From Bacilli bacterium (GTDB taxonomy: Bacteria > Bacillota_I > Bacilli_A > RFN20 > CAG-288), in assembly GCA_022652945.1 (NCBI GenBank), contig JALCRV010000013.1:1-60742 (forward strand): 60,742 bases of DNA, read 5' to 3'. Each line of letters starts with the position of its first letter. Positions within the stretch are counted from its first letter, which is position 1. This document shows positions 26,387-35,381 of the stretch, piece after piece. Both the position numbers and the translations under genes were made by a program. The notes beneath the pieces were generated by a model, which was given only the letters and a program-made list of their open reading frames with translations, was not told where the DNA came from and did not search any database.

Positions 26387-29300
26387 TCAGGCCTCCCTTT
26401 CTACGATAAGCATCTCATAGCGATAAATAGTTAATGAGTTACCGCTGACCGTTATCAGACTGCCCTGAGTACGCATATTGCTGTAAAGGACTTTCAAAGT
26501 CCCATTGCCACAACCGATAGTTGCGGATTCTCCGCTCATTCTTCCGCCTAAGAAGACATAGACATCTTTCTTAGAGGCATCGATTTTCGAATATTGAGTC
26601 TGGGCGGCCAGGATCGGACGATAGCTATTATCGCTGCCTTTGGCTACTAAGTCGTCCCAGAGGCGGGTTATCTTTCTGGTGACACCGTTATCATTAAACG
26701 TCCCCTGAATATAAGTGTCATAATCAGCACCGAGGACACCATCTTTAACAAGCTGTTTACGTGTTTGAATCGCTTCTTTGAATTTCAAGAACTCATTGTA
26801 GAAGGTGACCTTTCGATCCCATTTAAATGAATTGACGGCATCTCCGAATGCGTAGCTGTTTCTAATTAAGCGATTCCCAGAAGACATAGTTACATAGTCA
26901 TTAGCATCAATCAAATCCCAGTTAGGATCATCCGGCTTCATAATCTTCTGGCGGAAGATTTCTTCTCCGCCTTGGAAGAAGGCGATGCCTTGGCTCATCA
27001 GGATATAGGCGCTGGTCGCAAGGCTGGCTTCCCTGACTTCGCTGTTCTCATCAGTATCAGCTTTCGCCCCGGCGTTATAGCAGTAATTCAGTTGATCATA
27101 AAGGGTGTAATTATCGTGGCAGCTCACATAATTGACGGTCTGTTCCGGACGAGTCTTCTGCGGGGTTGTGTTATTCGTGATATTCCGATTCTCGCCCAGG
27201 TAGACACAAGCAGCATTATATAAAGTGTTCTCGTTTAAGTCGGTCCCGCCTTGGCTGATAAAGCCGTAACTTGGAGCGGCTGAGCCGTAGGTCGTATTTC
27301 CTTTTAAGGCATCACGACCACAATCATTAAAGCAACCGACCGAGCCTTTGCCATTATCAGCCAGATCGCGATAAACCTGATAAGTCCCGGCTTGGGTATT
27401 AGTCGACTCTCCGCTGCCTCTCCAGCCCTCTCCATAGACCACAATCTTTGGATCGACAGAATAGAGTTTATCTTTTACTCCGCGCATCGTTGAAGTCTCG
27501 ATGGCTCCCATCAAATCGAAACGGAAACCTTTGATCCCGTATTCCTTGGCCCAGAAGGCGGCGGAATCCACTACGTATTTTGAGCCCATCTTTCGCGCAG
27601 TATTAAAAGTATTATGGACTCCCGTCTCATCGATCGCTTGGCCGGAGGCATCGTATTTAAAGAAGTAACCCGGCATCGTCTTGGAGAACGGATTGTCATT
27701 GATGGCGTTCATATGGTTATAAACGACATCCATGATGACACGGATGCCGTTATCCGCGCATTTCTTAATTAGATTCTTATATTCCTTTATCCTTGTGGCA
27801 TAGTTAAAAGGATCTGAGGAATAAGCCCCTTCGACTAAATTGTAATTCTGCGGATTATAGCCCCAGTTATATTTCGGGGAGACAAGTTTGCTCACCCCAT
27901 CGACGGTCTTAGAATAAGTTCTTTCATCGTTAGCTTGGTCAAAGACCGGCAAAAGCTGAACTGCATTGACACCTAATTCCTTTAAGGAATCAAACCCGGT
28001 GGAGACCGTGGTCCCGCCTTTAGTGTAGGTAGTTCCTTCTTCGACGAAAGCATTATAAGTTCCACTGGCATATCCCTTGTTAGAAATCCAAGTCTCATCA
28101 GCGGTGAAATCCCGGACGTGGACTTCGTAGACCGTTAAATCAGCAGCATTATCGATCGGAGCGGTCGTATTAAGATTATCTAAGGAAGTCCTGAAGCCAT
28201 CCGGATCGGTCTTGGCTAATTCAGTCGGATTGAGAATCGGGCTTCTAGCTCCGTTGATTCCGGAAGCGTAGGCGTAAGGATCGATTGTCTCATTCTCCTG
28301 CCCGCCGGTAAAGACGCTATAAGTGTAATAGGAGAAACCGGTAAGTTGAGCCGCGCTCGGCGTAAGACTCCAGACGCCTTTCTCACCTTTAGTCATCGGA
28401 AGCGGTGAGTAATAATCATTGCCTTCGTTTCCTTCGATTCCCAAGGTTGTCGGAGTGGGATTGTTATAAAGTCTCAATCTGACAATGGAAGCGCTCGGAG
28501 CCCAAAGTTTAAAGGTCGGATTGTTATCCGCATCGAAGCTTAAACCCAGATCATTTCCTTCATAAGTATAGTTATCGACGAATTTCTGTTCGTCGAAGAG
28601 ACGGTTAAAGCTGACATAGGTGTATTTGTAACTTTCCGTCTCCGGCGGGAAATAAGCCTCGAGATAATAAGTGACGGAAAAATCGATGTCGTTATCCAAA
28701 GTCACCGTAATCGAATTGGAGGCCGGGCTTTCATCCTTAATAAGGTACTTAGCCTTTAAAGAAGACCAGTAAATCTTCTTAGCGGCAAAATAAGAAGGCG
28801 GTAAGGCATAAAGCTTATAGCGGCTGATCAGACCAACTTCTTCAGCCGGCCTTTCATCGTTTGCTCCGGTTCCCTTGATCTGAATGGTCCGCCAATCTGA
28901 AAAGTAAGCGGAGCCGATCGAATCCCCGAGCGCGGCCTTTTTAGTGTTGTAAGTGTTGTAATTGCCGTTGACGTTTTCAGTGCAGTAGACCGTTATCCTT
29001 TGCTTCTCGCCCACAGTCTCTAAAGTCGTAGCGTAATCATTAAAGACGATGTTCATATCTTGGCTCTGACCGCTCCACGTCCCTTGGAATTTCACAATGA
29101 AATTCAAAGCGATGATTTTCTTGCCTTGGTAAGGGGCAGCGGTCAGATCGATATCTTTATAGATGCCGAAATCATCTGGTTTATCAAGATTATCAAAAAC
29201 CACTTCTCTACCTTCACCGCCCGACTCCCAAATCCATAAAGCCCGATCCGCGTAATTTGCGTTATCGTTCCGATAATAGAAACGGACAAGCCCCGCCCAA

Positions 29301-29581
29301 CCATCCGGCAGAGAAGTCGCACCGGAATCGCTTGAACTGGACAAACTGCTGGAGACTGAAGAGGTGTCCTCGGAAGAGACCCCTGAAGAAGAAGAAAAAG
29401 AAGAACCGGCTGCAGAAGAGGCCTGGGAGGAGGAGGTCTTTTCAGAAGAGACTACATTTTCGGAGGACGATGTAGAATTCTCACCAGCCGAGCTGCTGGA
29501 AGATGAATTGTTGCTTTTTTGGCAGGAAGCCAAGGAGATCACAATCCCCAACAGCAAGAAACTTATGAGTGCTTTTTTCAT
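26387..29581 (-). CDS. type I pullulanase lipoprotein (CBM41-CBM48-GH13)
   Basis: 1064 residues from the ATG at 29581, which has a GGAGG site 6 bases upstream. Lipobox LASC is near residue 19; a Ser-rich tether follows to about 90. Next come a CBM41-like starch-binding domain (opening GWAGLVRFYYR), a CBM48 domain (PTFKLWAPSASIVRLRLY) and the GH13 barrel with the pullulanase motif YNWGYNP (near 572), VIMDVVYNH, FRFDLMG (Asp near 687), YGEGWRG (Glu near 718) and SCHDNYTL (Asp near 823). The last residue of the usual YNWGYDP motif is Asn. It cleaves alpha-1,6 branches, complementing the downstream amylase. Confidence 0.94.
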   Translation of the reverse strand: MKKALISFLLLGIVISLASCQKSNNSSSSSSAGENSTSSSENVVSSEKTSSSQASSAAGSSFSSSSGVSSEDTSSVSSSLSSSSDSGATSLPDGWAGLVRFYYRNDNANYADRALWIWESGGEGREVVFDNLDKPDDFGIYKDIDLTAAPYQGKKIIALNFIVKFQGTWSGQSQDMNIVFNDYATTLETVGEKQRITVYCTENVNGNYNTYNTKKAALGDSIGSAYFSDWRTIQIKGTGANDERPAEEVGLISRYKLYALPPSYFAAKKIYWSSLKAKYLIKDESPASNSITVTLDNDIDFSVTYYLEAYFPPETESYKYTYVSFNRLFDEQKFVDNYTYEGNDLGLSFDADNNPTFKLWAPSASIVRLRLYNNPTPTTLGIEGNEGNDYYSPLPMTKGEKGVWSLTPSAAQLTGFSYYTYSVFTGGQENETIDPYAYASGINGARSPILNPTELAKTDPDGFRTSLDNLNTTAPIDNAADLTVYEVHVRDFTADETWISNKGYASGTYNAFVEEGTTYTKGGTTVSTGFDSLKELGVNAVQLLPVFDQANDERTYSKTVDGVSKLVSPKYNWGYNPQNYNLVEGAYSSDPFNYATRIKEYKNLIKKCADNGIRVIMDVVYNHMNAINDNPFSKTMPGYFFKYDASGQAIDETGVHNTFNTARKMGSKYVVDSAAFWAKEYGIKGFRFDLMGAIETSTMRGVKDKLYSVDPKIVVYGEGWRGSGESTNTQAGTYQVYRDLADNGKGSVGCFNDCGRDALKGNTTYGSAAPSYGFISQGGTDLNENTLYNAACVYLGENRNITNNTTPQKTRPEQTVNYVSCHDNYTLYDQLNYCYNAGAKADTDENSEVREASLATSAYILMSQGIAFFQGGEEIFRQKIMKPDDPNWDLIDANDYVTMSSGNRLIRNSYAFGDAVNSFKWDRKVTFYNEFLKFKEAIQTRKQLVKDGVLGADYDTYIQGTFNDNGVTRKITRLWDDLVAKGSDNSYRPILAAQTQYSKIDASKKDVYVFLGGRMSGESATIGCGNGTLKVLYSNMRTQGSLITVSGNSLTIYRYEMLIVEREA

Positions 29582-29617
29582 AGTTTTCCTCCACATATAA
29601 AGTTACATCTTGCCTAA

Positions 29618-29626
29618 ATTATACCA
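29618..29626 (-). promoter_or_regulatory. extended -10 promoter of the pullulanase-amylase operon
   Basis: On the minus strand TGGTATAAT, a TG-n-TATAAT extended -10, lies about 37 bases before the pullulanase start. No clear -35, as expected for this promoter class. Confidence 0.55.
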
Positions 29627-29943
29627 TTGTCTTCTGGATAAGTTGAAATCGGGGCAATCCCATTCATTTTTCCCTGAAAACCACTTCAAAAGTATTACTA
29701 TCTTAGAAAAAATATCAAAAAAAGATGTAAAAAAGCAGGCTTAATAGCATGTTAAAGAAGTAATTTCCCAAGCTAATGTTTCCATAAAGTAATAAATGAG
29801 TAAAAACACAGATGTATTTCAATAAATAAAAAATCTGAACCCTTTTCTCAAACTGACATTTTTAAAAGCCACATAGGATGCTAATTCGTTTTTATATGAA
29901 ACGAGAAGCAATGAAAAAACCTTACAAGATTTTCTTGTTTTTC

Positions 29944-29970
29944 TTATCATAACGATAACATTTTTATAAT
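29944..29970 (+). promoter_or_regulatory. inverted repeat overlapping the promoter of the prepilin-like operon
   Basis: TTATC-ATAAC-GATAA (29944-29958) sits where the -35/spacer of the promoter should be, and TATAAT follows at 29965-29970. No consensus -35 is visible, which suggests dependence on a bound regulator. The implied leader is about 130 nt. Confidence 0.45.
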
Positions 29971-30002
29971 AATATTTAGTAAGTGGAAAATTGTTTGTTT
30001 TA

Positions 30003-30088
30003 GGTTAGATTATTGCTTAGAAGAGATGAAAGTGTTGCCCTAGGCTATTTTTCTAACCGTCATATTGCTTTTCTCCTCTTGAGAAAGC
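30003..30088 (+). promoter_or_regulatory. structured 5' leader of the prepilin-like gene
   Basis: Two pairings are visible in the leader: GGTTAGA (30003-30009) with TCTAACC (30052-30058), and GCTTTTCTC (30067-30075) with GAGAAAGC (30081-30088, one bulge). The second abuts the GAAAGGA ribosome site at about 30089-30096, so it could affect translation. It matches no riboswitch family I know. Confidence 0.4.
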
Positions 30089-30105
30089 AGAAAGGATCCA
30101 TTCAA

Positions 30106-32901
30106 ATGGGTAAGCTTAGAAAGAAGTTGGTTAAAGCTTTTACGCTAGTTGAATTAATTGTCGTCATGGCGATTATCGCTATCCTCGCTGGTGTCAGTAT
30201 CGGCTCTTATATAGGTATTACTAATAAGGCCAAGAAAACAGCAGCTTTAGCGGAAGCCAATCAGATCCGCACTCAGCTGTACGCTATCGCCTCCGAAAAC
30301 GGTGGTTTCAAGAGCGGACCGCTTAGCGGGCATAGTATCTCCTTCCCGGATGATATCAATTACTTCACCGCTGAGCTTCTCGCTGCTTCCAGTTTGAAGA
30401 AAGCCAGCGGAAGCACTGCTTATAATCCTTATATTGCTTTCAACTTCTACTCGGATGAATATAAGACTCCCGTTGATTCCTCAATTAGCAACTATGTCCG
30501 TTTAGCCATCGGATACTTAATAGCGGCTAACAATGGCAATATCAATACTGAAACCGTCAATAAGTATGCGAATGAAGTCTACGTCGATACGACGGATGGA
30601 ACGATTTCCACTTTCGATGTTGTGAAGGATGGAACCTGGGCTACCGCTTATGTCAATTCGGAAGCGACTTCGTTCTCCAGAACCACCACGCCTACTATTT
30701 CAACTGTCGCAGTTTCTCCGACCACTACTGAAGATTCCACTCTGGAAAGCGGAGCTACTTGGACTAACTGGTATGCCAATGACAATTACACTAGATTCCA
30801 GACAAGACTAAGCGCAGTTAACCCTTCAAAAAACGATAATGATAGTGTCCCTGCAACTACCGCCTTTATGAAGACTGCCACTTTTAGAATCGGTACTGAT
30901 AATTCCGTTAACTTAGCTCCTCACGTCGAAGCTATCGCTAATGGTTCTCCTATTTCCTTATCAAAATTAAATAAAGGTGCCGCTCATGAATCTATTACTT
31001 GCAAATACTATCTCTCTACCGATTTAAAGAATGAAATGAGCGCGACTGATAAAGCCACATACTTCGATGCTACAGTCGATCCGGCTGCCTTAGGCGATAT
31101 TAAGTTAAATGCTGCTGCCGCTGGTAAGTCTTTCGTTTTGACCTTCCAGTATGGAACCGGCACTAATTCTAGTTTCCCGAATGTCTCTTATGCTTTCGAT
31201 GCAGTTGAAGGTTATAACATCAACGATGTTTATGATCTATTCGCATTGAATAACGAAACCAGCTATGACGGGTTGGAAGGTGGAGAATCCACCAGCGCTC
31301 GTAATACTGCGATTGCCACTTATCTGACAAGTAACCACAAAACTCCACATATTAACTACAAAGGTGGAATTTTCCAAAAAGATATCATTCTTAAAAGCTC
31401 GAATATTCCCTCTTGCTTCATTTGGCAAGCTGGTGAGCACGGGACTTACACCTATAAAGATTCCGAAGGAACTAGCCATTCTGTTGATTGGGCTGTAGAT
31501 CCGGCAGTCGTTGGTTCCTTAAAAGATGAAAGTTATTTGGTTCTTCATCGCCACAGCGCCGAGCATCCGACATTTGATGTCTATGGCAACTATTTCAAGC
31601 TTTCTTTAAGTGCTGACTTCCCGAAGATTGCTTCGGATTCCTTCCCTCCTAGTAACTGGTCTGATCCTACTGGGCAGCTTCCGGCCAACGGTGCGACAGT
31701 TCAGTCTCACGCAGCAATCTTCTCCGATAAAGCGCAACAGTATCTAAATGTAAATGCCCAAGCCCAAACGCTTTATACCAACGGGTTATATAAGACATTT
31801 ATGACTTCTTTCCATGATCTCGCTTCTACCGGAAACCATGGTGTCAGTAATATCGCTGATACTGCACACGCAGGCGTCAGCTTCTATAAGGCTTTCAGAA
31901 ATGCAACGATGGATGATTGCTTAATTAACAGTTATTACATCCCTGTTATGAATAACGGCCAATACGTTCCAGTCAACGATGGAGATGGAACAGTAACCAA
32001 CAAAGGTGTTGCTCCGATTATCAATATCTCGAGCAGCCGTTTAATTGATTCTGGCAATGCAGCCCTGTTTGTCTCTAAAGAAGGAACTATTAATGTCACC
32101 GATTCCGAAGTGAAGAGAGCTGGTGGCCCGTTAGCTATTCTTGCCGAAAAGAGATATAGCCTTACTGAAAAGACAGAAGCTAAAGCCACTTATGCCGCAG
32201 ACAATAAGGATCCGAGAAACGGTGGCTGGATCAACATTATTTCTTCTTCCATTGAGAACTGGGTAGCAGGATCTGGCGGCTGGTTCAAAATTAATGGAGT
32301 TGAAGGCTCATTTGACCAAGTTAAGCAATTTGATCCTTTATTCAATGCCCTCAATAAATCGTTTATTAAAAAAATTGGCTCGAACAAGGATATTAACTTA
32401 ATTGCGATTACCATGGGCGATAAAGATTCAGCAGCTGACGGAGGCTATTTTGGAGGAGTAAGAGTCAACGGAGCTAGTTACATAGAATACGAAAATGGTA
32501 GATCCGCAATGGAAAACAGCGGTATGCCTGCCGCGTTATCTGTTGCCCCGACCAGTGATTATGGTTGCATGTATTTAGCAGAAAATTGCAATTTGAAGTC
32601 AACTCCTATCTTTAAAACGGTAAAAGTGGGAGTCGATGCCGAAAACAATCCTACTTATAATAATTATTACGGATGCTTTACGACACCAACCCCGACTTCA
32701 ATTTCAAATACTACTGCCTTTATTGGTGGATCGGCCACAATCGATTCTAATTTTGGAATCAGTGATTATTTGACGATGTATTATTCTGGACAACTTCCAA
32801 TCAAGGGTGCATATAACCAAGGGGCCGGAGCAGGAAATTTTGCATCCTATGCCGGTTCGGACGCTTACGGTATCCTGATGGCCTTAAATGATTTAGCCTA
32901 A
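30106..32901 (+). CDS. giant prepilin-like (type IV pseudopilin N-terminus) surface protein
   Basis: 931 residues from the ATG at 30106, chosen for its AAAGGA site 9 bases upstream. The N-terminus is a class III signal: basic leader MGKLRKKLVKA, then FTLVELIVVMAIIAILAGV with Phe at +1 and Glu at +5. The residue before the cut is Ala instead of the usual Gly. The N-methylated helix is followed by about 880 residues, far beyond ordinary pilins of 120-200. The body is rich in Ser, Thr, Asn and aromatic residues; around residues 630-760 repeated short strands (INISSSRLIDSGN, INVTDSEVKRAGG, INIISSSIENW) suggest a right-handed beta-helix. Likely a surface-anchored adhesin or filament subunit. First gene of a four-gene operon; no pilus ATPase, platform or prepilin peptidase is in the window. 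Confidence 0.75.
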   Translation: MGKLRKKLVKAFTLVELIVVMAIIAILAGVSIGSYIGITNKAKKTAALAEANQIRTQLYAIASENGGFKSGPLSGHSISFPDDINYFTAELLAASSLKKASGSTAYNPYIAFNFYSDEYKTPVDSSISNYVRLAIGYLIAANNGNINTETVNKYANEVYVDTTDGTISTFDVVKDGTWATAYVNSEATSFSRTTTPTISTVAVSPTTTEDSTLESGATWTNWYANDNYTRFQTRLSAVNPSKNDNDSVPATTAFMKTATFRIGTDNSVNLAPHVEAIANGSPISLSKLNKGAAHESITCKYYLSTDLKNEMSATDKATYFDATVDPAALGDIKLNAAAAGKSFVLTFQYGTGTNSSFPNVSYAFDAVEGYNINDVYDLFALNNETSYDGLEGGESTSARNTAIATYLTSNHKTPHINYKGGIFQKDIILKSSNIPSCFIWQAGEHGTYTYKDSEGTSHSVDWAVDPAVVGSLKDESYLVLHRHSAEHPTFDVYGNYFKLSLSADFPKIASDSFPPSNWSDPTGQLPANGATVQSHAAIFSDKAQQYLNVNAQAQTLYTNGLYKTFMTSFHDLASTGNHGVSNIADTAHAGVSFYKAFRNATMDDCLINSYYIPVMNNGQYVPVNDGDGTVTNKGVAPIINISSSRLIDSGNAALFVSKEGTINVTDSEVKRAGGPLAILAEKRYSLTEKTEAKATYAADNKDPRNGGWINIISSSIENWVAGSGGWFKINGVEGSFDQVKQFDPLFNALNKSFIKKIGSNKDINLIAITMGDKDSAADGGYFGGVRVNGASYIEYENGRSAMENSGMPAALSVAPTSDYGCMYLAENCNLKSTPIFKTVKVGVDAENNPTYNNYYGCFTTPTPTSISNTTAFIGGSATIDSNFGISDYLTMYYSGQLPIKGAYNQGAGAGNFASYAGSDAYGILMALNDLA

Positions 32902-32909
32902 TCAGACCT

Positions 32910-35381
32910 ATGACTCAGACTGCCAAAAGATATGTCTTGATATCGGCAGTATGTTTCATTTACTTTCTAGTTGCTTTACTTACTTCAATAACCTATAAAT
33001 CTTACAGTTTTAGTCTTTATGAAGGTGTAGAATTCCTCACTTTCATCTTGGCTTCCAGCCTCCTTTTCTTGCTGGGAGCCAAGGTGAGGAGGAATTTTTC
33101 TTCTGTTGAAGATCCTAAGAAGTTAAAGGATAAGTTCCTTAACAAAATCGCTGACCATGAGAACCGGATTATCTTTTATAGGAAACTTTTAGCCTTCGCT
33201 CTTCTGATTCTTTTTATGGCCCGCTTTTACGATACCAATGAAGACTATCTTCAGGAAGTCGTAAAGCTGACTTCCGATTTCATGGCGCCTTGGGAAGTCG
33301 GAATCGGAGCTATCCTTTCAAACTGGTGGATCGGAGCTTTAATTTTTATCTTAATCGGGGAGTTCTTCCCTTCCGATTTCTTCCGCGCTGTTGAAAGGTT
33401 TGTCTCAGGGCTCGTCGTCGTTCTCTCCATCTGTTTCTTCCCTCAGATCACCCAGGGAATCGTCGGAGACGTCCAGAAGTATGTCTTTAACGGAAGAGCC
33501 TTGATGATGGGAGTGGAATTAGGCTTGATGGCTGGCTTTGTTTTTGATCGTTGGTGTAAGGAGCCTTCTTTTAACCTAGGTAAAAAGACTTGGTATTCCG
33601 TCCTGGTGGGTTTTATCCTTCTCGTAATCTGTACCATCGGGGATTACCTCCCGATGAACCTTTTTGGGAAAAACATCGGTAATCTCAACGGGCCTTATAA
33701 TTTCAATCTAGCCCATCGTTTCTATATTTACCTTTGTTTCATCCTTCCCGTTCTTTATTACAATCTCTTGTATCCTTTCGATAAGAAGCACCGGAAGGCC
33801 TTTATGTTCTTTATCTCCTTCGCGGTCTTCTTCTCTTATGCGGCCGTCAGAAGAAGGCTGACTTTTATGTATATCCAAAATGCCCCGTTGCATCTTTGCA
33901 ACACGGCGATGTATATCATGCCTTTCACCTTAGCCTTTTCTAATTACTTTGTTTTCTACTTCACGATGTTCGTGAATGTCATCGGGGCTTTCTTAGCGAT
34001 GATGATGCCTAACTACGCTTCGACTATTCCGATTCTTTCCTCCAATGCCATCGAGTTCTTCATCAACCACATGTACGCGGCTTTTATGCCGGTTCTGATT
34101 ATCATTTTAGGTATTTATGAAAGACCGAAGATTAAATTCTTCATCTATTCGATGATCGGTTTTTTAATGTATTTCGTCTTGGTGGCTTTCCTTAATATCT
34201 ATTATGATGGAGTCGCTCATCTAGGTCTGGATTTCTTCTTCCTGAATTCTACCTTTATCTCAGATAAGTTAGGCTCCTGGGCTATCAATATCTTCAACGA
34301 CAAGACCAGCGTAAATATCAACGGCAATACCTTCGTCTTCCGTCCTTTATATCTGACTTTGTTCTACTTAATCTACGTCGGTCTCTCAATCGGGATGTGG
34401 TACGTATATGAAATGCTGTTCCTAGGTCTTGATCAATTGATAATCCTAAGAGAAAGAAGACTGGTAGCTGAGAAAGGGAGGGCGGAATATATGCTTAAAA
34501 AGAAAGCGGAAGAAGAAAAAAAGAAAGCTTCAGGTGAAGAGGAAAAGAAACCTCAGACCTTAGAGGAACTCCCCGCCTCCATCACCATCGATCATGTCTT
34601 TAAGACTTATGAAGGTGGCATGAAAGCCGCTATCTCTAATTTCTCCGTCAATCTCGAAGCCGGTCATATCTATGGGTTTCTCGGGAAAAATGGCGCTGGT
34701 AAATCCACGCTTATTAAGGCGATTGTCGGTTTACATCCTTTCGATTCAGGTACCATCAAAATCTGCGGGTACGATATCAACTACCAGCCGATCGAAGCGA
34801 AGATGTGTTTAGGTTACGTCCCGGATAATTACGCCCTTTATGAAAACCTGACCGGAAGACAATATATCCAATATATCGCTTCGATTTATAAAGTCTCGAA
34901 AGCCGATCTGGAGACGAGGGCTTTCGATCTGACACGCCGGTTGGAAATGACAGAGTTTTTCGATATGCCGATTCGTTCCTACTCCCACGGTATGAAGCAG
35001 AAGATCACAATTATCGGAGCTTTAATCCATGAGCCGAAGATCTGGATTCTCGATGAACCGATGACCGGGCTTGATCCGTATTCGATTTTCCAGATTAAAG
35101 AGACGATGAGAGACTACGCCCAGAAAGGCAACATCGTTTTCTTCTCTTCCCATATTATCGATGTCGTCCAGAATCTCTGCGATAAGATCATCATCATCAA
35201 GAACGGTGAAATGGTTGAGCAGAACGATATGGATTACTATCAGAAAGCCCACGTCAATCTCGAGGAGCATTTCCTCGAATTGACTAACGATACGAAGACT
35301 GAAGAGTTCTATTTAGCAAGGGCTTTGAAGAAAAAGAAAGATAAGCTAAAGGAAAAGAATGCAAAAAAGCAAGGAAAATAG
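32910..35381 (+). CDS. YwaF/TMEM164-like membrane domain fused to an ABC ATPase
   Basis: 823 residues. Residues 1-530 contain about a dozen membrane helices; the second half of this part (about 270-420) resembles the YwaF (TIGR02206)/TMEM164 family, with the HLCNTAMYIMPF motif. After a Lys/Glu-rich linker (about 530-553) comes a complete ABC ATPase: Walker A GKNGAGKST (about 592-600), signature YSHGMKQK (about 691), Walker B WILDEPMTGLD (about 712) and switch SSHI (about 748). The ATPase is of the ABC-2 exporter type. It begins 8 bases after the prepilin-like gene and overlaps the permease by 23 bases. I know of no described protein with this fusion. Confidence 0.75.
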   Translation: MTQTAKRYVLISAVCFIYFLVALLTSITYKSYSFSLYEGVEFLTFILASSLLFLLGAKVRRNFSSVEDPKKLKDKFLNKIADHENRIIFYRKLLAFALLILFMARFYDTNEDYLQEVVKLTSDFMAPWEVGIGAILSNWWIGALIFILIGEFFPSDFFRAVERFVSGLVVVLSICFFPQITQGIVGDVQKYVFNGRALMMGVELGLMAGFVFDRWCKEPSFNLGKKTWYSVLVGFILLVICTIGDYLPMNLFGKNIGNLNGPYNFNLAHRFYIYLCFILPVLYYNLLYPFDKKHRKAFMFFISFAVFFSYAAVRRRLTFMYIQNAPLHLCNTAMYIMPFTLAFSNYFVFYFTMFVNVIGAFLAMMMPNYASTIPILSSNAIEFFINHMYAAFMPVLIIILGIYERPKIKFFIYSMIGFLMYFVLVAFLNIYYDGVAHLGLDFFFLNSTFISDKLGSWAINIFNDKTSVNINGNTFVFRPLYLTLFYLIYVGLSIGMWYVYEMLFLGLDQLIILRERRLVAEKGRAEYMLKKKAEEEKKKASGEEEKKPQTLEELPASITIDHVFKTYEGGMKAAISNFSVNLEAGHIYGFLGKNGAGKSTLIKAIVGLHPFDSGTIKICGYDINYQPIEAKMCLGYVPDNYALYENLTGRQYIQYIASIYKVSKADLETRAFDLTRRLEMTEFFDMPIRSYSHGMKQKITIIGALIHEPKIWILDEPMTGLDPYSIFQIKETMRDYAQKGNIVFFSSHIIDVVQNLCDKIIIIKNGEMVEQNDMDYYQKAHVNLEEHFLELTNDTKTEEFYLARALKKKKDKLKEKNAKKQGK

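Larger units (their letters stand above)
29582..30105. promoter_or_regulatory. 524-base AT-rich divergent intergenic region
   Basis: It separates the starch operon (minus) from the prepilin-like operon (plus). Visible elements are the pullulanase extended -10 (29618-29626), an inverted repeat TTATC-n5-GATAA (29944-29958) just before a TATAAT (29965-29970), and two leader hairpins (30003-30088). The middle part (about 29640-29940) is A/T-rich with no gene or structure I can support. Confidence 0.45.

Noticed and set aside
29257-29600. Plus-strand frames rich in Glu/Lys opposite the pullulanase tether
   Set aside because: They are antisense shadows of the Ser-rich codon run; they have no ribosome site and no independent support.
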